From Brachyhypopomus gauderio (lineage: Eukaryota; Chordata; Actinopteri; Gymnotiformes; Hypopomidae): a DNA stretch of 64,000 nucleotides. Positions 1-12,309 of this stretch are shown piece by piece. The stretch is taken from NCBI RefSeq assembly GCF_052324685.1, contig NC_135212.1, forward strand, positions 49,439,898 through 49,503,897, written 5' to 3'. The notes below the pieces were generated by a model. It saw only the letters and a list, made by a program, of their open reading frames with translations, did no database searches and was not told where the DNA came from. A program made the translations under genes and the position numbers. Position 1 is the first letter of the stretch, and each line of letters opens with the position of its first letter.

Positions 1-2323
1 GTCCTTGGTAATTATATATTATTCTGTAGATGGTTGTAATTACCAACATCCTTTATTATATCAGCAACCTATTTACTGGGTTAGATTCAATTAGTCATAG
101 TTACTATCACCCCTACCTGATGAATGTAAGGAGAGGTTAAGGAACAAACCACACTTCATGCACTAGATTTACTGCTGTGCGGAATTATGTAAGACACCAA
201 TGTGCTATTGTCACAAGATGCCATTATGCTTAGTACAGATGTTTAAAATGTTTTAGGCAGACAATTTGATTGGCTAAGATTGGAATTAATGACCACGGCT
301 TCCATTTAATTACATTCCTCATAGCACTCGTCGATAACTGTAGTTATATGAATAAACGTTGGTGTCTTTTTAGACACACCCCCATGCCTTTACAGCATAT
401 AGAGATAATTGCACAGGATGTAGTGATTTCCTTATGAAGACAGAACCGTTCACTTTTCTAGTACATAACTGTAATTACCTCTATAGTACATTTAGTATAT
501 ATCAAAAGATGTTACTACATCACAAATATACATGCTTCTGCCTCTTATTTCCTATTTCTGCCTCTTATTTATTCCAGTTTCTACACCCTAAACATAAAAT
601 AGTCTCTTATGTCTCTCAAATGTTGAGTTGTTTTTCCGTGAGGTGGCTGTGTATGTTTGTCATGTTGTAGGTTTGTTGTAAGGGCCTTGCCATCTTCACA
701 TATGGCCTTTCCTCATCACATGGTTTCTTTAATTCTCGTCCCAAGAACATCTTGTCCTTTTGGGCTTCCGTTCATTTCCTCTCGCTATCTTTGACTTTGA
801 AATGAAAATGGGGACCGCATGCAAGAAAGAGCCCTTCTCTCCGTGGCAGATGGTCGGCGGGTCGCATGCCAACTCAGAGCACGACTCTCTGCGATGATTA
901 TCCCCTTTCAATCTCAGCCACGCAGGATATTGCCCTGGGATCCCATCATGGGACTAAACCATGTTTTCAACGTCATCCGTTTATCTGTGAAGTGAGATGA
1001 ACACAGAGTGAGAGAGAGAGAGAGGCTATAGAGAACACCTTGAAATTACCTGGTGCACAATATTGGAGGAGGGGGCCACCAGAGGGCACACGCATTGCCC
1101 CGGGTAGTCATTGGTTAGGATGTCAAAAGACAATTTGACCTATTTATCCTCAGGTGCCACAGCAACTGGGCCTGTGTTTGTTGTTATGGCTGGTGGGGCA
1201 AGGGAGTTCACCTCAGTACACTCCCTGGATAATGTTGACAGGGCCTAACATACACATGCACATGACATCGTCTGCTTATTATTATTTACATATGACCTGC
1301 TAAACACTACTTGAAAATTACTGTCATCTTTCAATCTCCTTTTCTTAAGGCTTTAGGTTTGCTTTAGTGGATTTTATTATAAAATGTTTTATTTTCAGAA
1401 TAATTTAAGGAATTTAATTACTGATTGGTGATCTAACCTACAGTATTAAACAAATTACATTACTGACTGGTGATCTACAGTATTTATAAAGTTATATTTT
1501 CTGCATGTTGTTCCTGACAGATACATGTATTTTGAGGGCCCCATGTTGAATCACATCACAGTGTTCTTTACCGTTCTTATGCTTTAATTATGGGCTTTTT
1601 CTGCAAGATGATTACCCTTCAGCTAACTGCAACCTCAAAGGAACAGGAAACATGATAGCGCCTCGCTTCAGCAGAACAGAACCAAATGTCACACATTGCT
1701 TACTGCTGACGCTATATGAAGCGTCAGGAACACCTTAAAATGTTCCCCCTGGGCATACAGGGAAGCATGTGGGAGAAGCAGAGCTCATTTCCTAAGTTCC
1801 TTCTCCTTCACATAAACCACTGTCCTGCATCAGGTCCTTCAGCCCATTGTAGAGCATGAGGTACTTAGCTTGTTTTCCATTAGGAGACCTGAGCCACCAA
1901 ACATGGCCTGTGCTGTGGGGGAGGCACTCAGGGACTAATAATAGCCACCACTGCTTTTCCACACGCCGCCTGGCCGGAGCGTCAGCATGCAGCCAGGGGA
2001 CACTCTGTACAAACGCTGCATGCATTTCACACCTACAACTCCTGCATCCCTGCCCACCTACTTCCTGGTACCCACACACACACACACACCTGCCTAAGAC
2101 CACCACTTGTGCGTATGATCCAGCAGTGCTAGCTCTGTGGAATGTGTTTATAACTCTGGAAATGCAGTACATAGCTGCTACATATGTAACATATAAATGC
2201 TGTATATATCACACCTGCCTTTCAGCTTATATAAAAGACCTCGCCACACAGCTTCATAGGCTGTATAAACATTGCAACAGCAATAAACATGAAACATGAA
2301 CGGCGCGTCTTGCTTTCATTATT

Positions 2324-2480
<157 letters not shown>

Positions 2481-2819
2481 AAACACTGTCTTGCAAAACA
2501 AACAGTGAAGCAGCATGAATATGTAGCAGTGCTGGTCTCCTCAGTGGGTGAGAAGGTTAGGAGGAGATAAATGCACTTTCCATAGGCTTTTTATAGCACC
2601 GAGTGCTGTGGTAGAGCTGGGAGTGCGCATGCTCCAGCACCCTGAAGTGATAAAAACCCCAGAGTACGTCACAGCTCTGTCATTTGATTAAGAAGCAGAG
2701 TCGCTCCTCACTGCGCTAATTATGGCCTCATTGGCAGGCAACAATGACAGAAAGGCAGTCATTGCATGCATGAACAGCCCAGCAGAACATGATAACTAAT
2801 TTAAATGTAAATTTCTTTT

Positions 2820-2882
2820 CCCTCTCTCTCTCTCTCACTCTCTCTCTCTCTCTCTCTCGCTCTCTCTCTCTCTTCTCTCTTT
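2820..2882. repeat. (CT)n microsatellite, interrupted
   Basis: CT dinucleotides with single CA, CG and TT interruptions, followed by a pyrimidine-rich stretch to about 2945. Confidence 0.95.
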
Positions 2883-3936
2883 CTTTATACCCACCTCACT
2901 ACATCCCACTACCCCCCTACCCAACCCCCCTCCCATCTCCCCCTACCCCAATAGTCAGTGTATAGCAACTTTATTGGGTCAGTACAGTTTCTTTAATCGT
3001 TCTAGCTTAATCTACGCAATATGCACATACAATCAGTACAGAATGGATGTTTTCCAGTGGCTGGCTGTCAGCTGTCCTCACAACAAAGACACTGGGTCTG
3101 AATTTTGTCATTCAGTATGGCATCTCACTCTTCAGCATGTGAACAGGAGCCCATAATAACATACAGCAGATATAGAGAGAACAAAGAGGATCAGCTCCAA
3201 ACAGATCTAGCTGTGTGGCCATAACATGGTCAGACATGATCAGAAAATAATTTGTCAACTATTTAAGTTACACAAAAAACAACAAGTCTTCCATTGTCTC
3301 TGTTGCTGATGGGTGCAACATCATAGATGATTCCTTTACCCTACAACACTGTATTTTACACAATCCTAATCTCCAAATAATTTAGATAAGAGTGAGGGAT
3401 AAGAGGGTCATTCCAGTAAGACCTTAAACCCAACAATGATAGAATACATTAGGTAAACCAAATTTATGGCATTCTATCCTTCACACGAAAGATTAGGAGA
3501 GTCGGGAGAAACAGTACGTCACACCGGGTCGTGGGCTTGACACCATTCTGTGTAATTTGCCTTATGGTTTCAGGCTGGGTGCTGCTTGCTTTGTGTACCG
3601 AGAGGTTTTGTAATGCTCTGCCCTGAGCTCACAATGCATATACAGACGAATGACCACCAAATGGAGATTGTTTTCTCATGACTTCCTTAAGAATGATAAT
3701 TATAATAAAAACTCCATAAATAACCTAATTGAATGGAATTCCTATTTAACTTCACTATAACCTACAAATACTACAACAAGTGTGCTGCATTTATAGATAT
3801 CTTACCATAAAGGGCTTGAGTCTACAATAGCATGACCATTGGCTACAATTTACAGTCTCATTACTGGAGGGTGACCTTTCTGCCAAGTCATTCTCTGTAT
3901 TTCATATTTACCTCTCTCTGGGAATCCAGCAAAAAA

Positions 3937-3941
<5 letters not shown>

Positions 3942-3992
<51 letters not shown>
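3942..3992. repeat. (CT)n microsatellite
   Basis: About 25 uninterrupted CT units. Confidence 0.97.
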
Positions 3993-3994
<2 letters not shown>

Positions 3995-4241
3995 CTCACT
4001 CACTCATTCGCTCTCTTTCTTTGTACCTTCATCCTTCGTGACTCTTAAATCTTTGCCTGGGATGCCTTGCTGGGGTTGCATTATGTAACGTGAGCGAGTT
4101 GGGAGATAAAGGCTTAAAAGTAAGTCGCACCACAGTGCTGCAGTGACATAAATGTCTCCACACTCCTCTGCTGCCTGACTCGATCTAAATGCAAGAACAG
4201 GTAAGTAATCATCCACGGCTAGAAATATCAATCAATTCCAA

Positions 4242-4242
<1 letters not shown>

Positions 4243-4293
<51 letters not shown>

Positions 4294-4306
4294 GTGTGTG
4301 CACGTG
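4243..4306. repeat. (GT)n microsatellite
   Basis: GT units with one GC interruption near the 3' end. Confidence 0.96.
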
Positions 4307-4693
4307 TTTTTTTTATGTGAGACTGGAGGGCAGAAGGACTGTTTATCTTGCTGCTGCTGACAATGCTGAGCAGACCACAAGAAGGCAGCATGGAGAAGCA
4401 TGCACAACTTCCACTCCTAGTCACCCCCCCCCCCTTTAGACCCTGTAAATATCTTTGATGCTTCCCTTGCTTGAGAAAAAAGCAAAACCAAATTCTCACT
4501 CAGGACACCTGCACTCCCCAGACTGGAAGGCATGGCCCACCACACATAAAGCCATGCATATCTGGTTTGACCCACAGCCATCTTTTACATTCCTGAGCAC
4601 AGGTCCCCTTGCTTTTAATCAGCCTATGTTAATCTCAGTCCATGTGTTCAGGGCGGACAGGTGTGATCACTGCATTTCCTCTGAGCAGCATTA

Positions 4694-4770
4694 GCTGCAG
4701 CCGCGGCAACAGCGGCCGCGGCAACAGTGGCCGCAGCAACAGCGGCCGCAGCAACAGCAGCCGTAGCAGG
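4694..4770. repeat. GC-rich 15-bp minisatellite
   Basis: About four to five imperfect copies of a 15-bp unit built from GGCCGC and GCAACAGC. It gives Gly/Ser/Arg repeats in one frame, but there is no surrounding gene structure, so I treat it as non-coding. Confidence 0.7.
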
Positions 4771-4958
4771 GGGCTGAGGGCTGATTCATGGCCAGTGCAG
4801 CAGACTGTGGCCGATTTACTGAGCCATCTGCTGGAGTGCTTATGCCGGCGATCCCTACTGGGGGATGGACACACTCTTTTTGGCATTATTCTCTATAAAG
4901 GGAAAAAGAGAGTGCTTACTGCCTCTTTTCTTTACTAAAAAGTGCTTGATGATATAAA

Positions 4959-4960
<2 letters not shown>

Positions 4961-5037
<77 letters not shown>

Positions 5038-5042
5038 CACAC
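4961..5042. repeat. (CA)n microsatellite
   Basis: CA tract of about 80 bp with one AAA interruption. Confidence 0.97.
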
Positions 5043-8000
5043 AAGTCACGTCTGTGTGTACTTGTCTGTGTGGGACCATATTTGTCAAGCGTCTAAAGGA
5101 AAACAGCAGATCAATGGCAATGTTTTGTCTATTATGTTCTAGCAAACACCAATATTTCAGCACAGTGTGCTTGATTAGTATTTTTACTCTGGGATTGTTA
5201 GTTCCACACATCCATCTCACTCAAAAAAAATCTCAAAACACAGGCACTAATTTATATGTGTAGCTATAAATGCTGTTGTGGACAAATGATATGCAATGCG
5301 TAGCAAAGCCCTGACATACGTGCATTGAACAAAGGGTTATTTAGCACCATGATCAATGCTCCATGTCATGGTTATGCATAAAGGGTCAAGCTGATATTTG
5401 TCTCATGTGACTTCCCCTTTCAACATCCTGTAGTCAGGATCAATAAAGCAGATGATTTATGATGTTGATTATTCGCTAGATTACTCCCCCCTCCGCTCAC
5501 CCTCACTCTGGTTATTACGCCGTGCGCGTCCCCCTATTTCTTCCCACCTGCTACAAGCGGTAAGTAATTATGGGGCAGGCATTTGACAAGCCAACGGACA
5601 CTCGATGGCCGAGAAGGTCAGCGAGCAACAGAGCAGAGTTCACTGCCCATCTGTGCTGTGCCTCCAAAATCATCAGAGGGAGGGGGCGGGAGAAGAGCTG
5701 GAGGTTTTGACATCTCAGTGACATGACGAGCAAAACAAAAGCACCTCTCAACAGAACTGCCTGCATTAAAATGATTTATCTAATACCAGCAACAACACTC
5801 TGGGGTCCGAGTACATTTTACTGGTTTGATTCAAGCACTGAAAAGAAAAAAACGAGAACTGGCTTGATGTGTGCATCACACACATAGTACACAGCCTGCC
5901 ACATACGTACATAACCATACACAGGCCTAGGAGGGCAGGACTATGGACAAATGAAGAGGGAGAGTGGTTGAGCACAGGGGGTGCCAGGTGCCTGCTTGGT
6001 AGCTCATGCTAATGCTAGATCAGAGTACAGTGCATTTCCTACGCTGTGACTGTGTTCCCTTTCATCGGGCTGTTGAATGTGACCATATGACCACACTCAT
6101 AGCACACCCTTGTTCAAACGTCCATCTCCCTAACCGTCCACTAGCACTGCTTATACTGTGGGTCTATCAGTCATCAAGACAGGATGATATACTGTGCCTA
6201 TTCAGCTAAGCTGTTACACTAAACTGTTACATTTTCATTAATGAGGCCTGAACTTTTCTGAGTTGCTATAGCAACCACAAGGGCAAACGGGGTCATGTCT
6301 TCTACATCATCTCATATCTAGTGCCTGACATTGCTACCATAAACATTTCTATTGTATTATCTAATCTGAAAAGGTACACAGGCTTGAGTTTACCTCTGAT
6401 CCTCGCTCACGGATTTATGAGAATGTCACAGAGGCATTATATTATACAGACAAAAGATCTGAAAACTGGGGCGGAAAAATAATAACCTTACATCAGAAAT
6501 ATTCAAATCACAGTTCTCCAGGTCCAGGTCCTGTGGATTTGAACCCCTCCCTTTATCCAGGAGTCAGGTGTGACAACAAAGTGATCCACCAGTTACATTA
6601 ATCATTTAATCAACTACAGGGAACATAATCCAGGCCTGAATATGGATTCGAGGTCTGGATCTTTAGACCCCTAAAAGTTAATGAGATAATATCCTGTGCA
6701 TCATGCAAGTGTCATAAAACAGAGAATATAAGGCTATGGTGACATCTAGTGGCACAGAGAAATTAGGGCGACTGTAATCCTTACAACCATTTTTGTGCTG
6801 AGCTAATTTGTGATGTGGTTTAGGTATTAATAAATATACAGTAGTCTATATATCTCAAAATAAAAGATGAGGATAGGGTCGGCATGTGAGAGCTTGTTTT
6901 TGGAATGTGGGTCTTTCGTGTACTACAGGCCAAATAGGAACCTAGTGGGTAGGACTTTGGGTTATCGTTTGGAAAGTTGCTGGTTTGAATCTTTACTGTC
7001 ATATAGCTACTGTTAAATCCTTAACCCTATTTGGAATCTTGTGATGCTGTATGTCTGACCACAGCCTCTGAAGAGGGCAGCATATGTGAAGACTGTCTTT
7101 CATTACACTGCTCACACGTGTATATGACAAGTAAATCCCAAATCATAAAAGCCCAGATCGTCTCCTTGAGCAACGTCAGCGTCAGTGCTGTTTCTCATTT
7201 ACCTGGGGGTCATTTCAGCTCTCCATTCGCTGCAATGCTTAGGCAAGTTTGCAGCATGTAAAATGCTGCTCTGTTTATTTCGAGGCACTTTCCTTTCTGC
7301 CTGGCAACACGTCCAGCCGTCCATAAAATGATGAATCAGTGGCTGACACACCGCAAGGAGACCCTGTGAGGAGCTGACTATGAGCTCTGGAGAATATCCT
7401 CCTGCCTGCTGTTGACTGAGAGAAAGTACTGCTGTTTGTTTCAGAATGATAAACCTGATATGAGAATCACTGATATGTTTTATTATTAATATTTATTCCA
7501 TTATTGCATACATATACAAGTAGGTAAGTCTGGTAAGCAAAATGATTAATAAAGTTTGAATAGGACACATTCTATTTAAATGTCTATTCTATTCAATTTA
7601 AATGTGTAACATTGAGTAAAGAGTAATAGTTGTAACACAGTCTTTATTATAATGGAAGTGTTGTGTGTGTGTGTGCATGTGTGTGTGTTTTTCCAAAGTA
7701 GACACATATGGTAATAAAGAAGAGAAATATCGATTCCTTTTGAGTAAGGAAGAACATAAACACAAACACGTCCTATTCAAAGGACTCAAAAGCTATATCA
7801 GTGAAATGGAGCCTGAAATGGAGCCGTTATTTAAACATGTCTCCTACTGAACAGCAGATGTCAGTCTTACAGCCTTTCTGACTGTTGAGAGAAGTCATAC
7901 GTTTCAAGAAACAAATGGCCGTGCAAAAGTCTAAAGATGTGAAAGGATTTTTTTATTAAAGCTGCAGTAATAAATTTTTTAGCTCTTGATAATGCAGCCA

Positions 8001-8671
8001 TTGAACACGTCCGTGCATTCATTTAATCTGAAGTTCTGTTACAGCTTTTCTCTAAGCCCCTCCCCCTCTGAGGTCACCCTTCACTGTGCTCCATGCACAA
8101 TAACAGACAGGCAGGGAAGTCGTCCTCTTTGGACAGAAAAGTCCTCATTATTTAATTTGGTTGCTGAGTAGTCACATCATATATATGTATTTTATTTTCA
8201 CAGGTACTATTCTAATTACAGCCTCCATGGTACAGTGTTCTTCAAATAAATCACTTACATCAGCTTTTATGTACACGTGATTGCAGCCTGATTAGCTTCT
8301 GCTATATGGCAGTTTTTCACCACATTCTATGTCTATTTTGTATTTTAGTTCACACATGCTCATTATTTGATAATTAAGCAGACCTGAACCTTGTGAGGAA
8401 GCTGTCAGTGACCAGTGAACTTGAGCCTGACTGCTGTACTTGACACTTTTCAACAGTTATAATGAACTCTCTCGCTCTTGCGTTCCCTCTCTCTGTCTCC
8501 CCCTTTTCTTTAGCCTCTTACAGGGTCATGGACCTGGGCCTCATTGGCCAGCCTGAAGTAGCAGGCATCAGAGGCCCACCCTGGGGAAAACAAGCACGCA
8601 TTGGACCTCTCTTTCCCATCCGGCTTAAGTCAAGAGTTCAAAGTGCTGCCTTTAAAACAGAGCGCAGTGCA

Positions 8672-8733
8672 TGTGCGTGTGTGTGTGTGTGCATGCGTGT
8701 GTGTGTGCATGTGTGTGTGTGCATGCGTGTGTG
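8672..8733. repeat. (GT)n microsatellite with GCAT interruptions
   Basis: GT runs broken at regular spacing by GCATGC/GCATGT. A C-rich tract follows at 8900-8941. Confidence 0.93.
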
Positions 8734-9630
8734 AGCAGCAGCTTCCCTACTGGCACAGTGTCACAGCATGGCTGAAGTCGGACCGAGAAGATGAGAGGGC
8801 CAGGCAGTGGGGGTCTCAGCCCCCAGATCTCAGGCACTCACATGAAAGGTCGGCAGAAGAGGAGAGTACACCAGACCCAGACACAACACGAGGATCAGAC
8901 TGCCCCCCCCCCCACCCCCCCTTGGCCCCCCTCCCCCCCTGACAACCCCCTCACATCCCCACCACCATACAGCTGGAATGTGACCTGCTCAAGTTCGAGG
9001 GCCAGCGCTGACCGACAATGGAGGAGTGGGAAAGGGGAGGGAACGATCCAGCACAAAAAGTCTCCCTTCACAAAGCACAGCCAAAAAACCTTTGAGTTTT
9101 AAATGTTTGCATGCTTAATCGGCTGCAGGCTTCCCCACGTCCATGTCAGTGGTACGAAGAAATTAAGGAATAAAGAAATGAAGTAAGACCAAGACATGTA
9201 ATCAATGGAGTACTATTCTTTAATCACCTTTTCTTTCACCATGTACATAAATGTTATTTACATTCATGGTGATGCAAAACTAATTTTGTTAAGTAAAAGT
9301 TATCTCATTAATATATTGACTCTCATATTTTAGAAAAAACAATATGAGTTGCTATGAAAAAATATATGAGTTAGGATGGTAAAATAAATAAATACACCAT
9401 AAAATAAAGTTAAGGTCAAATTGAGGGTAAAAATGCTACACAATTACAAGGTGCATAAACTGAAAAATGAATATGGCAGTTCTTGATTCAATTAGGAAAG
9501 CTTATATATATATATATAGCCATTAAATTAGAAAGGTTTGCCAGTAATTATCAAAGTAATTCTTTGATAGGCTTTTTCAGGCTTTACCTGAAGGCCACAA
9601 GATTTAAATTAATCTATTGCCTATATGGCA

Positions 9631-9636
9631 TTTATT
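9631..9636 (-). terminator. Candidate poly(A) signal of wfikkn2
   Basis: AATAAA on the minus strand (TTTATT on the plus strand), about 345 nt beyond the wfikkn2 stop. It is the first canonical hexamer I found downstream. Its use is inferred. Confidence 0.4.
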
Positions 9637-9979
9637 TTTTCCTGCTCAGATTTAAAAGAAAATTTGTACAAATTGAATTTTAGTCACACTAAAATATAGT
9701 TATAAGAAGATTTTTGCAAATTTTTACAACGTAAGTGCTTGAAAACAGTTTTTTTTTTACCTTAATTTACCTTAATACAGAGAGACATTTGTGTATCCTG
9801 TGTAAAATTCACTGTTTTTCTTGTCCAAACAATAAAATGGGGCTAAATACCTTTAGGTAGTATGATAACATCAAATTTGTACATAACAGTTTTGCTCTGT
9901 CTCACAGCAAAAGGCACAAGGGAAAAGAGCAGTCATGGTGTATCAGGGAGTCTGAAGCATTGCGACAGCACTGCACATA

Positions 9980-11491
9980 CTACTGTACGTTGCCCAGGTC
10001 CTTGAGAAAGATGCAGGTCTTCTTGCTGATCACCTCCCGTAGCTTGCGTACACGGCGGCTGCTGGAGCTGCCCACGAAGCTGTCGGGCTGAAGCACCGCC
10101 ATCCCATTGTGCACCTCCCCCATGATGATCAGCTGGCCTTCAGCACTTGTGATGTTTGGACACGGACAGCTCCAGTCCATGTTGAGCAGGGTCACCTCCA
10201 AGGGCTCTTGCCCAAAGAACTTCAGCCCCATCTTCTCATCCTTCAGGATCTCCTCCACCATTATAAGAGCGTGTCCAGATTCCTGGTCCTCGGTCAGCTC
10301 TGTCATGCGGCCCAGGATCACAAAGTCGCTCTTGCAGAAGCTGGTCACCATCCTCTGCCGTGGCTTGCACAGCTTGCAGTTGTGGTTCTTGGGGAAGGGA
10401 CACATCTCCTCACAGGCCTCCTTGCTTTCAAAATTGTTCTCGTTGCCACCGCAGCCACCGTAGACGAAAGACTGACACTGTTTGAGGAGATGGTCGTATG
10501 CCCAGCGTGGCTCATAAGCTTTGCAAGGACCCTGGAGGCTGGGCAGAGAGCAGGGGGCAGCCAGCTCTGCTCCACAGGACAACATGCATGACTTGTATGT
10601 GTCAAAGTGATTCCTGTTCCTGTTGCACTGGCTGTAGGTGAAGGTAAAGCAGTTATTGCGCTTGGCCTCATAGTACCAGCTGATACTTTCCTCTCCACAG
10701 TCACCTATATCAGGCGCCTTCAGGCACTCCTCGGCAGGCATGCGGGTGGAGTTCACCTGGCCTTCACTGGCAGCAGGCTCCCGAAGGATGACAGACAGTG
10801 GGAAGTGGGTCTGTACGGATCCACCCAAGTTCTTGGCTGTGCAGGTGTAGATTCCAGCATCCTGGAGCTGAGCATTATAGATGACAAGCTGGCCAATATT
10901 AGTCACCACTACGTTACCGCTCACATAGTTGGGACGCATGACTGTGTTCTCTTTCCCCTCCACCTGCTTCTCCCACGTGATCTGGGGTTTGGGCTTGCCC
11001 GTCACTTCACACAGGAAGCTCGCCGTCTCTCCCACAAACACAAAATTGTGTGCTGGATTGCTGATTACAGTGGGTGGCTGGATGTCCTCAGGGGTAGTCT
11101 CCATGTGGGCAGTGGTGGTGTGCATGGTTGTCTCATCAGGCAGAGGGCTGGTATTGGGCCACATGAGGTGATATCTGCAGGTGACTTCGTTGAGGGTGAC
11201 GCCCTTGGAGCAGGCTTCTGCGTCCATGTAGCACTTGTTGTAATAGGTCATGCCATCTGAGGCACAGGTGAAACGCGGCTCCCGCTCACAGCGATCACGG
11301 CACTTGCACACCGGCTGACCATCCCAGATGTCACATTCAGAGCCCTGCTGGGTACACATAAACTTATCGCATGTGGCCTCCTTTGGCATCCCCATCGGTC
11401 CTTTGTTCCCTTTAATGTCCATATAGCGCGCTGCCACACAACTTTTACTCCCACACACGTTTAGGCAGCATTTCTCAAATGTCTCACAATC
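9980..11491 (-). CDS. wfikkn2: wfikkn2 exon 2 (rest of WAP, follistatin/Kazal, Ig, two Kunitz, netrin domains)
   Basis: Encodes residues 67-569. Domains in order: end of the WAP four-disulphide core to about 90 (CCLNVCG); follistatin/Kazal module about 107-172; immunoglobulin domain about 206-300 with cysteines 227 and 283 (DAGIYTC); Kunitz 1 at 322-372; Kunitz 2 at 380-430 (YGGC, with Lys390 at the expected P1 position); NTR/netrin module about 438-559. Kunitz 1 has Gly where P1 would be, so it probably does not inhibit trypsin-like proteases. Family knowledge: WFIKKN2 (GASP-1) is a secreted protein that binds and blocks myostatin/GDF8 and GDF11 and their propeptides. The linker WPNTSP and the TTMH segment fit WFIKKN2 better than WFIKKN1. 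The exon starts after a TTCAG acceptor at 11492-11493 in phase 0; in-frame codons beyond it are intron. The stop is TAG at 9980-9982. Length matches the family (about 550-580). An a/b paralogue label cannot be assigned. Confidence 0.96.
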   Translation of the reverse strand, partial: DCETFEKCCLNVCGSKSCVAARYMDIKGNKGPMGMPKEATCDKFMCTQQGSECDIWDGQPVCKCRDRCEREPRFTCASDGMTYYNKCYMDAEACSKGVTLNEVTCRYHLMWPNTSPLPDETTMHTTTAHMETTPEDIQPPTVISNPAHNFVFVGETASFLCEVTGKPKPQITWEKQVEGKENTVMRPNYVSGNVVVTNIGQLVIYNAQLQDAGIYTCTAKNLGGSVQTHFPLSVILREPAASEGQVNSTRMPAEECLKAPDIGDCGEESISWYYEAKRNNCFTFTYSQCNRNRNHFDTYKSCMLSCGAELAAPCSLPSLQGPCKAYEPRWAYDHLLKQCQSFVYGGCGGNENNFESKEACEEMCPFPKNHNCKLCKPRQRMVTSFCKSDFVILGRMTELTEDQESGHALIMVEEILKDEKMGLKFFGQEPLEVTLLNMDWSCPCPNITSAEGQLIIMGEVHNGMAVLQPDSFVGSSSSRRVRKLREVISKKTCIFLKDLGNVQ

Positions 11492-11989
11492 CTGAAGGAT
11501 ACGGGAATAAAAATCATACATCCATCAGATATGTTACACTCTTCATCGATAGGATTCTCATTGCTACAGAGTGTCTTTTACCAGGGCTTATTTATTTATT
11601 TATTGCAAAGTGTGGGTAAGCGCAACTACATCAAACGTCAGTAACGAATTTAACAAGAAACCCTGTACAAAGTACAACCCGAAAATTTAAACACAAGAAT
11701 TTCTGATTAAGTAATCTTATTTCATTAATGTGTGACACTTTGGAGTTGATCTACTCATTTGAATTAGGCTAAATTATATTATTTTTGTTTTTAGATGTTA
11801 CCTTGACGTCTGTTCATGGAAGTAACCGCCAAATGCCGTGCAAAATTTGTAAAGCTTACAATTAACATCTTAGTACTATAAAACGCTCATAATAACTTAC
11901 GTAAAATCTCGCAGTCAAAATGAAGTAGCATACAAAAACGGGTACAGAAAAAAAGAACACTACGAGCGCGAGACGAAGAATGCACTCAC
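11492..11989 (-). other. wfikkn2 intron 1 (498 bp)
   Basis: The donor GTGAGT lies at 11984-11989 and the acceptor TTCAG ends at 11492, both on the minus strand. The intron is in phase 0 and splits the WAP domain between Gln66 and Asp67. Joining here restores the WAP cysteine pattern without a frameshift. AT-rich, with no repeat noticed. Confidence 0.93.
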
Positions 11990-12187
11990 CTGATCTGATT
12001 CACACTCGCGCATGCAGGTGCTCATGGCGTCCACCCAGAGATTCGGGTTCATCTCATTAGGACACATTCCAGCGTGAGAATACACGACTTTTGACAAAGT
12101 TATTGCCCTGACCCGAAGGTCCAAAGACAAGACACAGAACTGGCCAAACAAAAACCAGATCCATCGGGGAAACAGCATCCACCACAT
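11990..12187 (-). CDS. wfikkn2: wfikkn2 exon 1 (signal peptide and start of WAP domain)
   Basis: Encodes residues 1-66. The ATG at 12185-12187 is the first in frame; an in-frame TTG two codons upstream is not a credible start. Residues 1 to about 28 are rich in Trp, Phe and Leu and form a secretory signal peptide. The WAP domain begins near residue 38 with the motif YSHAGMCPNEMNPNLW, which is strongly family-typical, and continues through Cys-Met-Arg-Glu-Cys to the splice donor. The exon is 66 whole codons, so it joins exon 2 in frame for a 569-residue product. The secreted location and role as a TGF-beta-family ligand antagonist follow from family knowledge. Confidence 0.95.
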
Positions 12188-12302
12188 GTCCAACGTTCAA
12201 GGTAAGCGGACAAACACTGGAGCAAAACCTTTTTAAAAAGTTAGAGCCTTCGCGCTTTCGTGTGCAAAACAATCGAGAAATATTCTGGAGTTATGCGACG
12301 AG

Positions 12303-12309
12303 TTATATA
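12303..12309 (-). promoter_or_regulatory. Candidate TATA box of wfikkn2
   Basis: TATATAA on the minus strand, 116 bp upstream of the ATG. A start site about 30 bp downstream would give a 5' UTR near 90 nt with no upstream intron. Position-based inference. Confidence 0.5.

Noticed and set aside
10107-11260. Several long plus-strand and alternative-frame open frames over wfikkn2
   Set aside because: They are shadows of the conserved minus-strand coding exon.
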